Assembly: GCA_964358485.1 (NCBI GenBank)
Contig: CAYHPY010000037.1
Span: 1-31,637 of the forward strand
Direction of reading: 5' to 3'
Length of the DNA stretch: 31,637 nt
Source: CAYHPY01 sp964358485
Lineage (GTDB): Bacteria; Elusimicrobiota; Elusimicrobia; UBA1565; UBA9628
The notes beneath the pieces are model-generated. The model saw only the letters and a program-made list of their open reading frames with translations. It was not told where the DNA came from and searched no databases. Positions 20,337-28,215 of the stretch are shown here, piece by piece. A program made the translations under genes and the position numbers. Position 1 is the stretch's first letter. The number at the start of each line of letters is the position of its first letter.

Positions 20337-20859
20337 CGCATACAGCGGCATGGCTCATAGCCCCCGCAACAAAATCCATCTAAGTCTGCGGGTCACGCCT
20401 CGGAGCGGCCCTGACGCCCCCCTGAAATCGAGGCCCATTTCGATTGAGACTCGCTGAAACGCAAAGAAGCCCTCCATTGCTGGAGGGCTTCTTTATTGCC
20501 GCGTCAAATTCTACCGGTGTTAGACGATTTTCGCAACTGGCTGACAACGGAATCGGCTCTTGCGGCACCGCATATACCTGCGCACTTCCTACAAAATCCT
20601 AGCAAGAGGATTTTACACGATATAGAACGCTCCGGGATATAGGGGAACGCAATGACACCCCTCCCGTCTGCCGTGACTGTGCAAGAACCTGTCCTCGGCC
20701 GAACCATTGGATTGACCAGGCGGCTCGGTGAGGAGTAGACTTAAAGCCGCCGCTGGTCATCCCCGGCGTATGGTGCCTTCCGGCCGACCAGGGCCGCGGC
20801 CTTTGAGTTTGGTTTTGAGCCACTTTTCCAGGAGCAACTACATATCTTAGCCGGCGAAC
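20337..20859. other. 520-base spacer after the caspase-like gene
   Basis: The spacer holds a strong terminator (20463-20494) and an 8-bp hairpin with AAAATCCT (20593-20600) and AGGATTTT (20607-20614). No coding sequence is supported: short frames exist on both strands, for example 20599-20823 on the minus strand, but none shows a domain or a ribosome site. No transposase remnant was recognised. Confidence 0.5.
20463..20494 (+). terminator. Rho-independent terminator of the caspase-like gene
   Basis: A perfect 14-bp stem, AAAGAAGCCCTCCA (20463-20476) with TGGAGGGCTTCTTT (20481-20494), closes a TTGC loop and ends in a T-rich arm. It is 127 bases past the stop codon and, being symmetric, could also work on the minus strand. 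Confidence 0.85.
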
Positions 20860-21249
20860 TTAAGGGTGTTTCCGGCTATGGCGCTGCAGCCATTGCGCGA
20901 TGTCCCGTTCGTCGATATCACGGCCGGCCGATATCTTCATGACGAACTCGAACTTCTCATCCTCCCCCGCCCGAAGGTCCCTGCCGTTGATCCGAAGCAT
21001 CAGGCGCATGGCCTCCAAGCCCGTGCGCTTATTGCCGTCCACGAAGGGATGATTCTTGAGGATGGAATGCCCCAGGGCCGCCGCTTTGGAAAAAACGTCC
21101 GGATAAAGATCGCCGCCGCCGAAGGACGCCTGCGGGCGGTAAACGGCGGACTCCAGCAATCCCATGTCCCGCACGCCCTGGGAGCCCCCGGACGATTCGA
21201 TGACCCGGGAATGGAGAAAGAGGATCTGGTTGGGATAAAGGTACTTCAC
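20860..21249 (-). CDS. doc: Doc-type toxin (death-on-curing, Fic fold)
   Basis: 129 aa, the normal size for Doc. The motif HPFVDGNKRTG begins at His67 and matches the Doc consensus HxFx(D/N)(G/A)NKR, the kinase-type Fic fold that phosphorylates elongation factor Tu in the P1 Doc case. The N-terminal RDMGLLESAVYRPQASFGG is the usual Doc start. It begins at a GTG overlapping the antitoxin stop codon (GTGA). The partner here is an RHH protein rather than the classical Phd. The active-site motif is complete, so the toxin is probably functional. Confidence 0.92.
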   Translation of the reverse strand: MKYLYPNQILFLHSRVIESSGGSQGVRDMGLLESAVYRPQASFGGGDLYPDVFSKAAALGHSILKNHPFVDGNKRTGLEAMRLMLRINGRDLRAGEDEKFEFVMKISAGRDIDERDIAQWLQRHSRKHP

Positions 21250-21470
21250 GCCTTGGCAAGACGCTGAAGCAGGCCCTTATCTTCTTTCAGGAGGTCCTCG
21301 ATGTCCTGCCTCAATTGAGGGGAAACGATGTCCTCGGCGTGGCGCCGCAAGGCCAACTCCACGCCTTCGCGCACGAGTTCGGACTGGGGAATGCGGGTCC
21401 GCTCCGAAACTGCCTTGAGCGCCTTTACCGTTTTTTCGTCCAGTTTCGTTGTAAAAGCTTTAAGGGCCAT
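21246..21470 (-). CDS. Ribbon-helix-helix antitoxin partner of Doc
   Basis: 74 aa from an ATG with a GAGGAGG site 5 bases upstream. Residues 5-42 form an RHH domain: FTTKLDEKTVKALKAVSERT, then RIPQSELVREGVELALRR. The C-terminal helix (SPQLRQDIEDLLKEDKG) should bind Doc. RHH antitoxins repress their own operon as dimers; a palindrome overlapping the -10 supports this. Overlap with doc (4 bases) couples their translation. Confidence 0.88.
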   Translation of the reverse strand: MALKAFTTKLDEKTVKALKAVSERTRIPQSELVREGVELALRRHAEDIVSPQLRQDIEDLLKEDKGLLQRLAKA

Positions 21471-21483
21471 GGCCGCCTCCTCT

Positions 21484-21520
21484 CAGTAAATACTGTAACA
21501 GATAAGTATTGTCATGTCAA
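21484..21520 (-). promoter_or_regulatory. Promoter and likely operator of the antitoxin-doc operon
   Basis: On the minus strand a perfect TTGACA (21520-21515) is spaced 17 bases from TACAGT (21497-21492). The inverted repeat CAGTA-AA-TACTG (21484-21495) covers the -10 and the start of the transcript, and a related AGTATTG half-site lies at 21505-21511 between -35 and -10. This is the layout expected for autorepression by the RHH antitoxin. Confidence 0.65.
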
Positions 21521-21623
21521 TACCTGCCCGAATTCGCCCCGGGGCCGAGTTCCTTAACCGCCGGACTTGCTGCCGTAGATGGCGGGCACGGCGTCCCGCG
21601 CGATGAATCTCCTCCATTTTGTC

Positions 21624-21662
21624 CGCAAGGCAAGCAAAGCAAGCAAGTCAACCACCGGCACC
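21624..21662 (-). repeat. Right copy of the 39-bp island-bounding inverted repeat
   Basis: Reverse complement of 17563-17601 at 37 of 39 positions. It lies about 130 bases before the tRNA-Val gene; the pair encloses a 4.0-kb accessory segment. Confidence 0.9.
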
Positions 21663-21710
21663 GGGGTTTTAGCCTTGATTTTGTAACTTAATCCCGGTAA
21701 ACTTCGGTTG

Positions 21711-21739
21711 TTGAATACACCCGCCGAGTTTTGTATCTT
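21711..21739 (+). promoter_or_regulatory. Probable promoter of tRNA-Val
   Basis: TTGAAT (21711-21716) and TATCTT (21734-21739) are spaced by 17 bases. A start near 21746 would give a leader of about 46 bases before the tRNA. Confidence 0.45.
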
Positions 21740-21792
21740 GTCCGAAGTGCTTCACAGGACGCGAGCCGGGGCCCTGCCCCGGGAAGCCAAAA

Positions 21793-21867
21793 GCCCAGTT
21801 GGCGCAGTGGTAGCGCGTTCCCTTGACATGGGAAAGGTCATAGGTTCAAATCCTATACTGGGCACCA
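21793..21867 (+). tRNA. tRNA-Val (anticodon GAC)
   Basis: A complete cloverleaf with encoded CCA. The acceptor GCCCAGT pairs fully with ACTGGGC; the D arm is GCGC-AGTGGTA-GCGC. The anticodon stem TTCCC/GGGAA closes the loop TTGACAT with anticodon GAC, which reads GUC and GUU valine codons. The T arm is ATAGG-TTCAAAT-CCTAT. It lies 49 bases before thrS and may be cotranscribed with it. Confidence 0.95.
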
Positions 21868-21877
21868 TTTCACTTGA

Positions 21878-21909
21878 CCCCCCCACGGGGGGGCAAGTAG
21901 CCGGGGGGG
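21878..21909 (+). promoter_or_regulatory. C7/G7/G7 alternative hairpins before thrS
   Basis: Seven C (21878-21884) can pair with seven G at 21887-21893 (short loop) or with a second seven-G run at 21903-21909, which ends 7 bases before the TTG start. The second pairing would hide the only purine-rich ribosome site. This could be a leader switch; no T-box features are seen. Confidence 0.3.
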
Positions 21910-21916
21910 CATAGAT

Positions 21917-23701
21917 TTGGCTTCTTCCGCTTCTTCCATTCCCGTTCGTACCCAAGCCGACCTCGACGCCCTCCGCCATTCCTGCGCCCACGTCATGGCC
22001 CAGGCGGTCCAGGAGCTCTTCCCGGGGACCCTCATCACCATCGGCCCGGCCATCGAAAACGGCTTTTACTACGACTTCGACGGCCCCCACCATTTCACCT
22101 TGGAGGACCTGCCCAAGATCGAGAAGCGGATGCGGCAGATCGCCGAAGGCAACCACCCCTTTTCCGGCCAAGAAGTTACCTACGAGCAGTCCAAGGCCTA
22201 CTGGGAGGGCCGCAAGGAGAAGTACAAGCTTGAGATCCTGGAAGGGGTTAAGGACCAGACAATCACCCATTACACCCACTCCACCTTCACCGATCTCTGC
22301 CGCGGCGGGCATTGCGAGAACACCAAGGCCATCCGTCATTTCAAGCTCCTGAGCGTGGCCGGCGCCTATTGGCGCGGGGACGAGAAGAACCCCATGCTCC
22401 AGCGCGTCTACGGGACCGCCTTTTTCCAGAAGGACCAGCTCGACGCCCATCTCAAGATGCTCGAAGAGGCCAAGCTTCGCGACCACCGCAAGCTGGGCCC
22501 CGCCCTGGACCTGTTCAGCATCCAGGACCTGGCCGGCCCGGGCCTGATCTTCTGGCACCCCAAGGGCGGGCGCATGCGCCTGATCATGGAAGACTGGCTG
22601 CGCGCGGAGGCCCTGCGGCGGGGCTATCAGATGGTCTACACCCCGCACATCGCGCAGGTGAACCTTTGGGAAACCTCCGGCCACCGGAGTTTCTACAAGG
22701 ACAACATGTTCGGGGAGCTGGAAGTCGAGAAAGCGGATTATCAGCTCAAGCCGATGAACTGTCCGTTCCACATCCTGATCTATCAATCCCAGCTGAGGAG
22801 CTACCGGGACCTGCCCCTGCGTTTTGCCGAGCTGGGCACGGTCTACCGCTACGAGCGTTCCGGCGTGCTCCACGGCCTGCTCCGGGTCCGCGGGTTCACC
22901 CAGGACGACGCGCACATTTTCTGCACCCCTGAAACCATCGAGGCCGAGGTCGAGGGCTGTGTCGATTTCGCCCTCAAGGTGTTCGAGACCTACGGCTTCG
23001 AGCGCTACGTCATGGAGGTCTCCACCTGGGACCCCGCCAAGAGGGGGGACTACTCCGGGGAGGCCAAGGACTGGGAGGCCGCCCAAGGGGCTCTTGAGGC
23101 GGTGCTTAAGCGGCGCGGTCTGCCCTACACCCTCATCGCGGGAGAGGCGGCGTTCTACGGCCCCAAGATCGACGTCAAGCTCATCGACGCCATCGGCCGT
23201 TCCTGGCAGTTGTCCACCGTCCAATTCGATTTCAACCTGCCCCAGAAGTTCGCCCTGGAATACGTCGGGGCCGACGGCGCGCGCCACCGCCCCTTGATGG
23301 TCCACCGGGCCCTGTACGGGTCCGTGGAACGATTCTTCGGGATTCTCCTGGAGCATTACGCCGGGAATTTTCCGCTTTGGCTGGCGCCGGTCCAGGTCAG
23401 AATCCTCACGCTGACGGACGCCCAAGAAAAGCCCGCCCGCGAGCTTCAGGAGCGCATGGCGGCGGCGGGATGGAGGGTGGAGGCGGATTTGTCGGTCAAT
23501 TCCGTGGGGCATAAGATTCGCGAAGCGACTCTGGAGAAGATTCCGTACATGGTGGTCCTTGGTCCGAAAGACGTGGAAAGCGGGACTTTGGCCATCCGGC
23601 TCCGGGACGGGCGGCAGTTCAAAGGCCTGACGGAAAAAGATTTCCTGGAAAAAATCGGGGACGAAAGAGACCGGAAAATAACGGGGCCGAAATGGGCATG
23701 A
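21917..23701 (+). CDS. thrS: Threonyl-tRNA synthetase lacking the TGS domain
   Basis: 594 aa from a TTG start, shorter than the usual 640 because the N-terminal TGS domain is absent: the editing-site motif HSCAH begins at residue 21 instead of about 73. The SAD editing domain is otherwise complete (HxxxH 21-25, CRGGH 128-132). The class II catalytic core has motif 2 around YRYERSGVLHGLLRVRGFTQDDAHIF, zinc-ligand regions MNCPF and the later His-containing HRALYGSVERFFGILLEHY, followed by the anticodon-binding domain beginning FPLWLAPVQV. It charges tRNA-Thr and can still edit Ser-tRNA. The TPR gene starts inside its 3' end (10-base overlap), so it heads the envelope operon. Confidence 0.95.
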   Translation: MASSASSIPVRTQADLDALRHSCAHVMAQAVQELFPGTLITIGPAIENGFYYDFDGPHHFTLEDLPKIEKRMRQIAEGNHPFSGQEVTYEQSKAYWEGRKEKYKLEILEGVKDQTITHYTHSTFTDLCRGGHCENTKAIRHFKLLSVAGAYWRGDEKNPMLQRVYGTAFFQKDQLDAHLKMLEEAKLRDHRKLGPALDLFSIQDLAGPGLIFWHPKGGRMRLIMEDWLRAEALRRGYQMVYTPHIAQVNLWETSGHRSFYKDNMFGELEVEKADYQLKPMNCPFHILIYQSQLRSYRDLPLRFAELGTVYRYERSGVLHGLLRVRGFTQDDAHIFCTPETIEAEVEGCVDFALKVFETYGFERYVMEVSTWDPAKRGDYSGEAKDWEAAQGALEAVLKRRGLPYTLIAGEAAFYGPKIDVKLIDAIGRSWQLSTVQFDFNLPQKFALEYVGADGARHRPLMVHRALYGSVERFFGILLEHYAGNFPLWLAPVQVRILTLTDAQEKPARELQERMAAAGWRVEADLSVNSVGHKIREATLEKIPYMVVLGPKDVESGTLAIRLRDGRQFKGLTEKDFLEKIGDERDRKITGPKWA

Positions 23702-26700
23702 TAAAGATATTTCTCATGGCCGGGCTCATTCTGATCCCGGCCATGACAGAAGCGGCCTTTTTCGGTTCAAAAAAGGTCGAGACTCGAAATAAAGAGGAGG
23801 ATGAGGCCTTCAACTCGGCCAGCGTCCTGTTCCAGGATGTCGGCCGCGACAAGCTCGCCATCGTCCGCTCCTTCGAGAATTTTCTCAAGCAGTTCCCCGA
23901 AAGCCCCCGCGCCGCCGACGCGGAATTTCTGGCCGGTGACGCCGCCATGCTCCACGCTCTGGAGATTCTCAAGGCGGAGGCCTCCGCCAAGAAGTCTTCC
24001 AGCGCCCGCCTTTTAGCGCCCAAGAATCCCGCGGCGATCTCCTCCCTGGAGAACGCGCGCAAGGCCTTCGAGCGTTGCATCGAGAAGGCGGGCGACGACG
24101 GCCTGGAGCCCACGGCCCAATACCGCCTGGGTGAGGTGGCCTACAACGAGAAGGACTGGGGCCAGGCCGTGGAGGAGTTCCGGCGCGTCGAGAAGGATTA
24201 TCCCAAGTCCTACATCGTTCCGGAGGCCCTGCTGGGCATCGTCTATTCCGACCTGGCCCTGGAGCAGTTCAGCCAGGCCGAGGCCAATCTCTTTTTATTG
24301 GGCGAGACTTATCCCAGCTTCCTCAAGGAGCCCGCCGTCCTCTACGCCCAGGGCATCGTGGCCCTGCACAAAGGGGATTACGTCAACGCCGAGAAGACCT
24401 TGAAGCGCGTGAAGACCGCCGAAGCCCAGTTCTATCTCGGCAAGACCTATCTTCTTTCCAAGCGGGCGTTTCTGGCCGCGGCCGCCTTCGAGAACATGAT
24501 CCGGGATTACCCGCAGTCGGACCTCAAGGAGGAGGCGCAGTTCTTCATCGGGGACTCGTTCTTCCTGGCCGAGGATTTCTCCGGCGCCATCTCCAAGTAC
24601 CAGCGGTTCCTGGCCCTTTATCCCGAGAGCCCCCTGCGCGTGTCGGCGTTGTTTCGCATCGGCTCCTCGCATTTTCAGAAGAAGGATTTCGTCGAGGCCC
24701 GGGCCAATTTCCAGTCGGTGCTGGACCGCTATCCCAAGGATTTCTTCGCCCCGTTGGCCCAATATTTCATCGCCGAGTCCCATCTGATCGCCGACCAGGT
24801 CCGGGACGCCCTCTTCGCCTACACCCAGGTCATCACCCAGTATCCCGAAACGGTCAAGATCTCGCCCCTGGCGCATTACAAGCTGGCCTGGACCCAGGTC
24901 CAGGTGGGCGACTACCAGCAGGCGGTCCACACCTGCCAGAATTTCTTGGCGCTCTACCCCACCAACGCCCTGGCCAAAAACGTCTATCTCATCCAAGGCA
25001 ACGCCTTGATCGCCCTCAAGCGCCACGCCGAGGCGGTGGCGGCCTTCCAGCGGATCATCGACCTGGCGCCGTCCTCGGACATCGCCGAGCAGGCCCTGTT
25101 CTCCATCCTGCAGAACCAGTTCAACCTGAAGGCGTACAACTCCATCCTGACCTCCTACCAGTTCATCTTCCGGCACCTGCCCCCTTCCAAATCCAAATGG
25201 CGGAGCTTGAGCTACCTCTACGCCGCCGAGGCCTACCTGTCCCTGAATCAGGTGGACGAGGCCAAGGTGATCTTCGAGATGGTCCGCAAGGTCTATCCTG
25301 ACGAGCCGGCCGCCTTTTACGCGCAGGACGGGCTGGCCTGGTGCTATTCCTACCGGGGAGAGGACGGCCGCGCCCTGGAGGAGCGCCAAAAGCTCAAGGA
25401 CATGATGGCGGTGGCCACCTCCACCTTCACCTTCTCGGGCCTCAACGAACTCGGCATCGCCGACAGCATGTTCAACCAGAAGTCCTACGAGGAAGCCTTC
25501 CAGCTCTACGACAAGTTCGCCAAGGAGAATCCCAAGGCGCCCGAGGCCCCGACGGCCCTCTACAAGGCCGGGATGTGCCTGTACCACCAGCGCTTCTACA
25601 CCCAGGCTATCGAGACCTGGCGCAAGCTCCAAACCGATTACCCCAAGGCCAAGGAGACCTCCCAAGCGGTCTTCCAGGTGGCCGACACCCTGTTCCGGGC
25701 GCAAAAATATTCCGAGTCCAGCGCCGCTTACAAGGATATCATCGCCAACTACCCCCAGAGCCAAAAAGGCCCCTTCGCCCAATTGAGGGTCGCCCAGGCC
25801 GCCTTCAACGCCAAGGACGACGCGGGGGCGTTGCGGGAATCCGGGGAACTCATCTCCAAGTTTCCGGATTCCCCCGAGGCGGGAGACGCCCTGGACCTCA
25901 TGGAAGGCGTGTTCGACCGCTCCAAGGGCGCCGATTACAAGGCGGCCCTGGCGGCCGTGGTCAAGGCCAATCCGACTCACGCCATCGCCGGAGAGGTCCA
26001 GTTCCGCCTGGCGCGGCGGGCCTTCGAGGCCAAGGACTTCACGGCGGCCGCCGTCGAGTTCCAGCGCTTCAGCGTCGATTTCACCAACCACTCGGAGCTC
26101 GTCAAAGCCCAGTTCTACCTGGGAGAGAGCCTTTTCAACATGGAGCGTTACGCCGACGCGGCTCCCGCCTTCGAGCGTCTCTTGAACAACTACGACCGCG
26201 ATGAGCGGACCCCCTTGGCGCTGTTTCACCTGGCCAGTTCCTATTACGGCCTTAAGAAGCTCGAGGACGCGGTCCGCAATTACACCCGCCTCTCCGAGGA
26301 ATACCCCGAATCCGAGTACAACAAGGCCGCTCAGTTCAACTTGGCCTTGTGCTACAAGACCTTGGGCAAGCTCGACATGGCCCAATACGCCTACACCAAA
26401 TACGTCGCCGCGGCCGGGGCCTCCGACAAGGGCGCCCAGGCGGCCCTCTGGGAGATTTATTCCATCCAACGCGACCGGAAGGATTTCGAGGCGGCCCTGA
26501 GCACCTTGGAGCAGATTCGCGACGGTTCGGCCGCCGATTCGGAGGCGGCTCTGGAGGCCGGCTACCGGCTGGGGGAGATTTATCACTCCATGAAGCGGTC
26601 CGACGAGGCGGTGGCCGCTTGGGAGCGCCTGCGCCTGCTCAAGCCCGCCAATAACCAATTCCGCCTTCAGGCCCTGGTCAAGCTCGGCGAGGCTTACGAA

Positions 26701-27129
26701 AAGCTCGAGGATTTCGACCACGCCGCCCAGGCCTACGACGACCTGGCCCGCAACGCCTCCAAAGAGGTGGCCATTTCCGCGGGCCAGCGCGCCGCGGCCC
26801 TGCGCAAGCTCAAGCCGGCCGCGCCGAAGGCTCCCAAGGCTCCCGCCTCCGGGGTTCGCAACCTCCCTCCCGAGGAACGCGGGGAGACGATGATCGATTC
26901 CGGGGAAGCGCCCGCGCAACCCGCGCCCGCCCCCGCGCCGCGGACGCGCCGAGGCAAGGCTTCCAGGGCGGCCCCCGCGGCGCTTCCGGGGATGGAAACC
27001 GAAGAGCCGTCTTCCGAGCCCGAGCCGCAAGCCGCTCCGGCCAAGCCCAAGCGCAAGGCCGCCGGAAAGCCCGCGAAGAAGTCCAGCACGTCGGATCTGC
27101 CCGGCATGGGCAGCGACGAGATCCAGTGA
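23692..27129 (+). CDS. Large secreted TPR-repeat protein of the envelope motor operon
   Basis: 1145 aa with a Sec signal (MGMIKIFLMAGLILIPAMTEA, cleavage before AFFGSKK). A second ATG two codons in (23698) is equally possible. Residues about 30-1050 are a long series of tetratricopeptide repeats, roughly twenty or more, with the pattern of BamD/CpoB-type TPRs (A..F......YP.S......A.......). The tail (about 1055-1145) is disordered, rich in Pro/Ala/Lys, with LPGME at 1098 and LPGMGS at 1136. It begins within thrS and is followed after 17 bases by exbB. Likely a periplasmic or outer-membrane-facing scaffold, comparable in role to CpoB/YbgF or to the TPR proteins of myxobacterial gliding clusters (inference). 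Confidence 0.85.
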   Translation: MGMIKIFLMAGLILIPAMTEAAFFGSKKVETRNKEEDEAFNSASVLFQDVGRDKLAIVRSFENFLKQFPESPRAADAEFLAGDAAMLHALEILKAEASAKKSSSARLLAPKNPAAISSLENARKAFERCIEKAGDDGLEPTAQYRLGEVAYNEKDWGQAVEEFRRVEKDYPKSYIVPEALLGIVYSDLALEQFSQAEANLFLLGETYPSFLKEPAVLYAQGIVALHKGDYVNAEKTLKRVKTAEAQFYLGKTYLLSKRAFLAAAAFENMIRDYPQSDLKEEAQFFIGDSFFLAEDFSGAISKYQRFLALYPESPLRVSALFRIGSSHFQKKDFVEARANFQSVLDRYPKDFFAPLAQYFIAESHLIADQVRDALFAYTQVITQYPETVKISPLAHYKLAWTQVQVGDYQQAVHTCQNFLALYPTNALAKNVYLIQGNALIALKRHAEAVAAFQRIIDLAPSSDIAEQALFSILQNQFNLKAYNSILTSYQFIFRHLPPSKSKWRSLSYLYAAEAYLSLNQVDEAKVIFEMVRKVYPDEPAAFYAQDGLAWCYSYRGEDGRALEERQKLKDMMAVATSTFTFSGLNELGIADSMFNQKSYEEAFQLYDKFAKENPKAPEAPTALYKAGMCLYHQRFYTQAIETWRKLQTDYPKAKETSQAVFQVADTLFRAQKYSESSAAYKDIIANYPQSQKGPFAQLRVAQAAFNAKDDAGALRESGELISKFPDSPEAGDALDLMEGVFDRSKGADYKAALAAVVKANPTHAIAGEVQFRLARRAFEAKDFTAAAVEFQRFSVDFTNHSELVKAQFYLGESLFNMERYADAAPAFERLLNNYDRDERTPLALFHLASSYYGLKKLEDAVRNYTRLSEEYPESEYNKAAQFNLALCYKTLGKLDMAQYAYTKYVAAAGASDKGAQAALWEIYSIQRDRKDFEAALSTLEQIRDGSAADSEAALEAGYRLGEIYHSMKRSDEAVAAWERLRLLKPANNQFRLQALVKLGEAYEKLEDFDHAAQAYDDLARNASKEVAISAGQRAAALRKLKPAAPKAPKAPASGVRNLPPEERGETMIDSGEAPAQPAPAPAPRTRRGKASRAAPAALPGMETEEPSSEPEPQAAPAKPKRKAAGKPAKKSSTSDLPGMGSDEIQ

Positions 27130-27146
27130 ACCGGAGAGGTTAACTC

Positions 27147-27764
27147 ATGCTTGCCGAAATCCAATATCTTGAAATGTTCCGGGAGAGCTTCACCTTGGTC
27201 ATCCTGCTCTTCTGCTCGGTCCTGTCGATCACCTTCATGATCGAGCGGATCCTTTATTTCCGCAAGGCCTCGGGCAACGGCGACGAAGTCCTGGCCCACG
27301 TGCACAAGCTCCTGGAGGCCGACAAGGTCCAGGAAGCCCAGAACTGGTGCCACCGCCAGCAATCGGCCGTCGGGCAGGTGATCCATTACGGCCTGCTCCA
27401 CGCGGCGCGCCCCCGCAAGGACCTGGAGGATCTGTTGGTCACCAAGCGGCTGGAGGAGCGCCTGAAGCTGGAGAAAAATCTCGGGGTCCTCGGGACCTTG
27501 GGCAACACTGCGCCCTTCATCGGCCTGTTCGGAACCGTCGTCGGCATCATCCGCGCCTTCCGGGACCTGGCGGCGGCGGGCGGCGGCGGGCCCAGCGTCG
27601 TGGCCAAGGGCATCGCCGAGGCGCTGGTCGCGACCGCGGCCGGCCTTTTGGTGGCCATCCCGGCCGTCATCATCTACAACTATTTCATGAAGCGCGTGAA
27701 GGCCCTCGGCGTGGAGATGGAGGTCGCGGCGACCCGCCTGGTCGTGATGCTGGGAGCCAAATAG
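27147..27764 (+). CDS. ExbB/TolQ/MotA-family proton channel subunit
   Basis: 205 aa, with a GGAGAGG site before the ATG. Three membrane helices: about 14-36, 118-140 and 158-180. The conserved channel threonines are Thr130 (APFIGLFGTVVGI) and Thr163 (EALVATAAGLLVAIPAVIIYNY), as in ExbB and TolQ. With ExbD/TolR it forms an inner-membrane proton-driven motor. The next gene begins 7 bases downstream. One ExbB followed by two ExbD genes is the AglR-AglQ-AglS pattern; ExbB, TolQ and AglR cannot be told apart by sequence reading alone. Confidence 0.93.
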   Translation: MLAEIQYLEMFRESFTLVILLFCSVLSITFMIERILYFRKASGNGDEVLAHVHKLLEADKVQEAQNWCHRQQSAVGQVIHYGLLHAARPRKDLEDLLVTKRLEERLKLEKNLGVLGTLGNTAPFIGLFGTVVGIIRAFRDLAAAGGGGPSVVAKGIAEALVATAAGLLVAIPAVIIYNYFMKRVKALGVEMEVAATRLVVMLGAK

Positions 27765-27771
27765 GACGGCC

Positions 27772-28215
27772 ATGGCCGGCTCGAGCGGCAATCCCGAAGA
27801 ACCGATCACGGACATCAACGTCACTCCGTTGGTGGACGTGTGCCTGGTGCTGGTCATCATCTTCATGGCGGTGGCGCCCTTCGCCCTGACCGCGGGCATC
27901 AAGGTTCTGGAATCCAAAGGCAAGGCCGCGGAAGGAAAGGTGGACGCCGACGAAAACGTCTCCTTGAAGATGACGGCCGACGGCACGGTGTCGCTCAACG
28001 GCGTCGCCGTGGACGCCGCGGCCCTTCCCGGGGCCATCGCCCAGGCCCTGGCCAAGAGCAAGGACAAGCTCGTGATGATTTCGGCCGACGACGCCAACAA
28101 GGTCGGCCAGGTGGTCGACCTCATGGACACGGCGCGCCAAGCCGGAGCCGTGAAGCTGGCCATCATGCAGAACGAGCGGGCCGCCGCGCCTGCTCCCGCG
28201 GGGGAGGGGAGCTGA
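27772..28215 (+). CDS. ExbD/TolR-family motor subunit 1
   Basis: 147 aa. A short cytoplasmic start, one membrane helix (about 21-42) with the essential Asp22 in INVTPLVDVCLVLVIIFM, then a periplasmic domain and a Pro/Ala tail. Asp22 carries the proton in this family. Compared with the second copy it has a longer insertion after the helix (KGKAAEGKVDADENV). Its stop codon shares one base with the next start codon. Confidence 0.92.
   Translation: MAGSSGNPEEPITDINVTPLVDVCLVLVIIFMAVAPFALTAGIKVLESKGKAAEGKVDADENVSLKMTADGTVSLNGVAVDAAALPGAIAQALAKSKDKLVMISADDANKVGQVVDLMDTARQAGAVKLAIMQNERAAAPAPAGEGS

Larger units (their letters stand above)
21471..21792. other. Spacer with promoters and island-end repeat
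   Basis: This gap holds the antitoxin promoter, the right-hand inverted repeat and the tRNA promoter. A perfect GC hairpin (CCGGGGC, CCT, GCCCCGG; 21766-21782) ends 10 bases before the tRNA and probably lies in its 5' leader. No coding sequence is supported. Confidence 0.6.

Noticed and set aside
17563..21662. An insertion sequence or composite transposon
   Set aside because: No transposase, integrase or recombinase was recognised between the inverted repeats, and no flanking target duplication was found by eye, so it is reported only as a repeat-bounded island.
21793..21867. The tRNA-Val gene as the integration target of the adjacent island
   Set aside because: No repeat of the tRNA 3' end was found at the other island boundary, and the inverted repeat lies about 130 bases away from the tRNA.
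21868..21916. A T-box riboswitch before thrS
   Set aside because: The leader is under 50 bases and has neither the T-box sequence nor a specifier loop.
24295..27030. A 911-codon open frame antisense to the TPR gene
   Set aside because: It mirrors the third-codon-position GC bias of the TPR gene, and its Leu/Gly-rich sequence matches no family. The same applies to long antisense frames at 21752-23512, 15334-16698 and 28529-30121.
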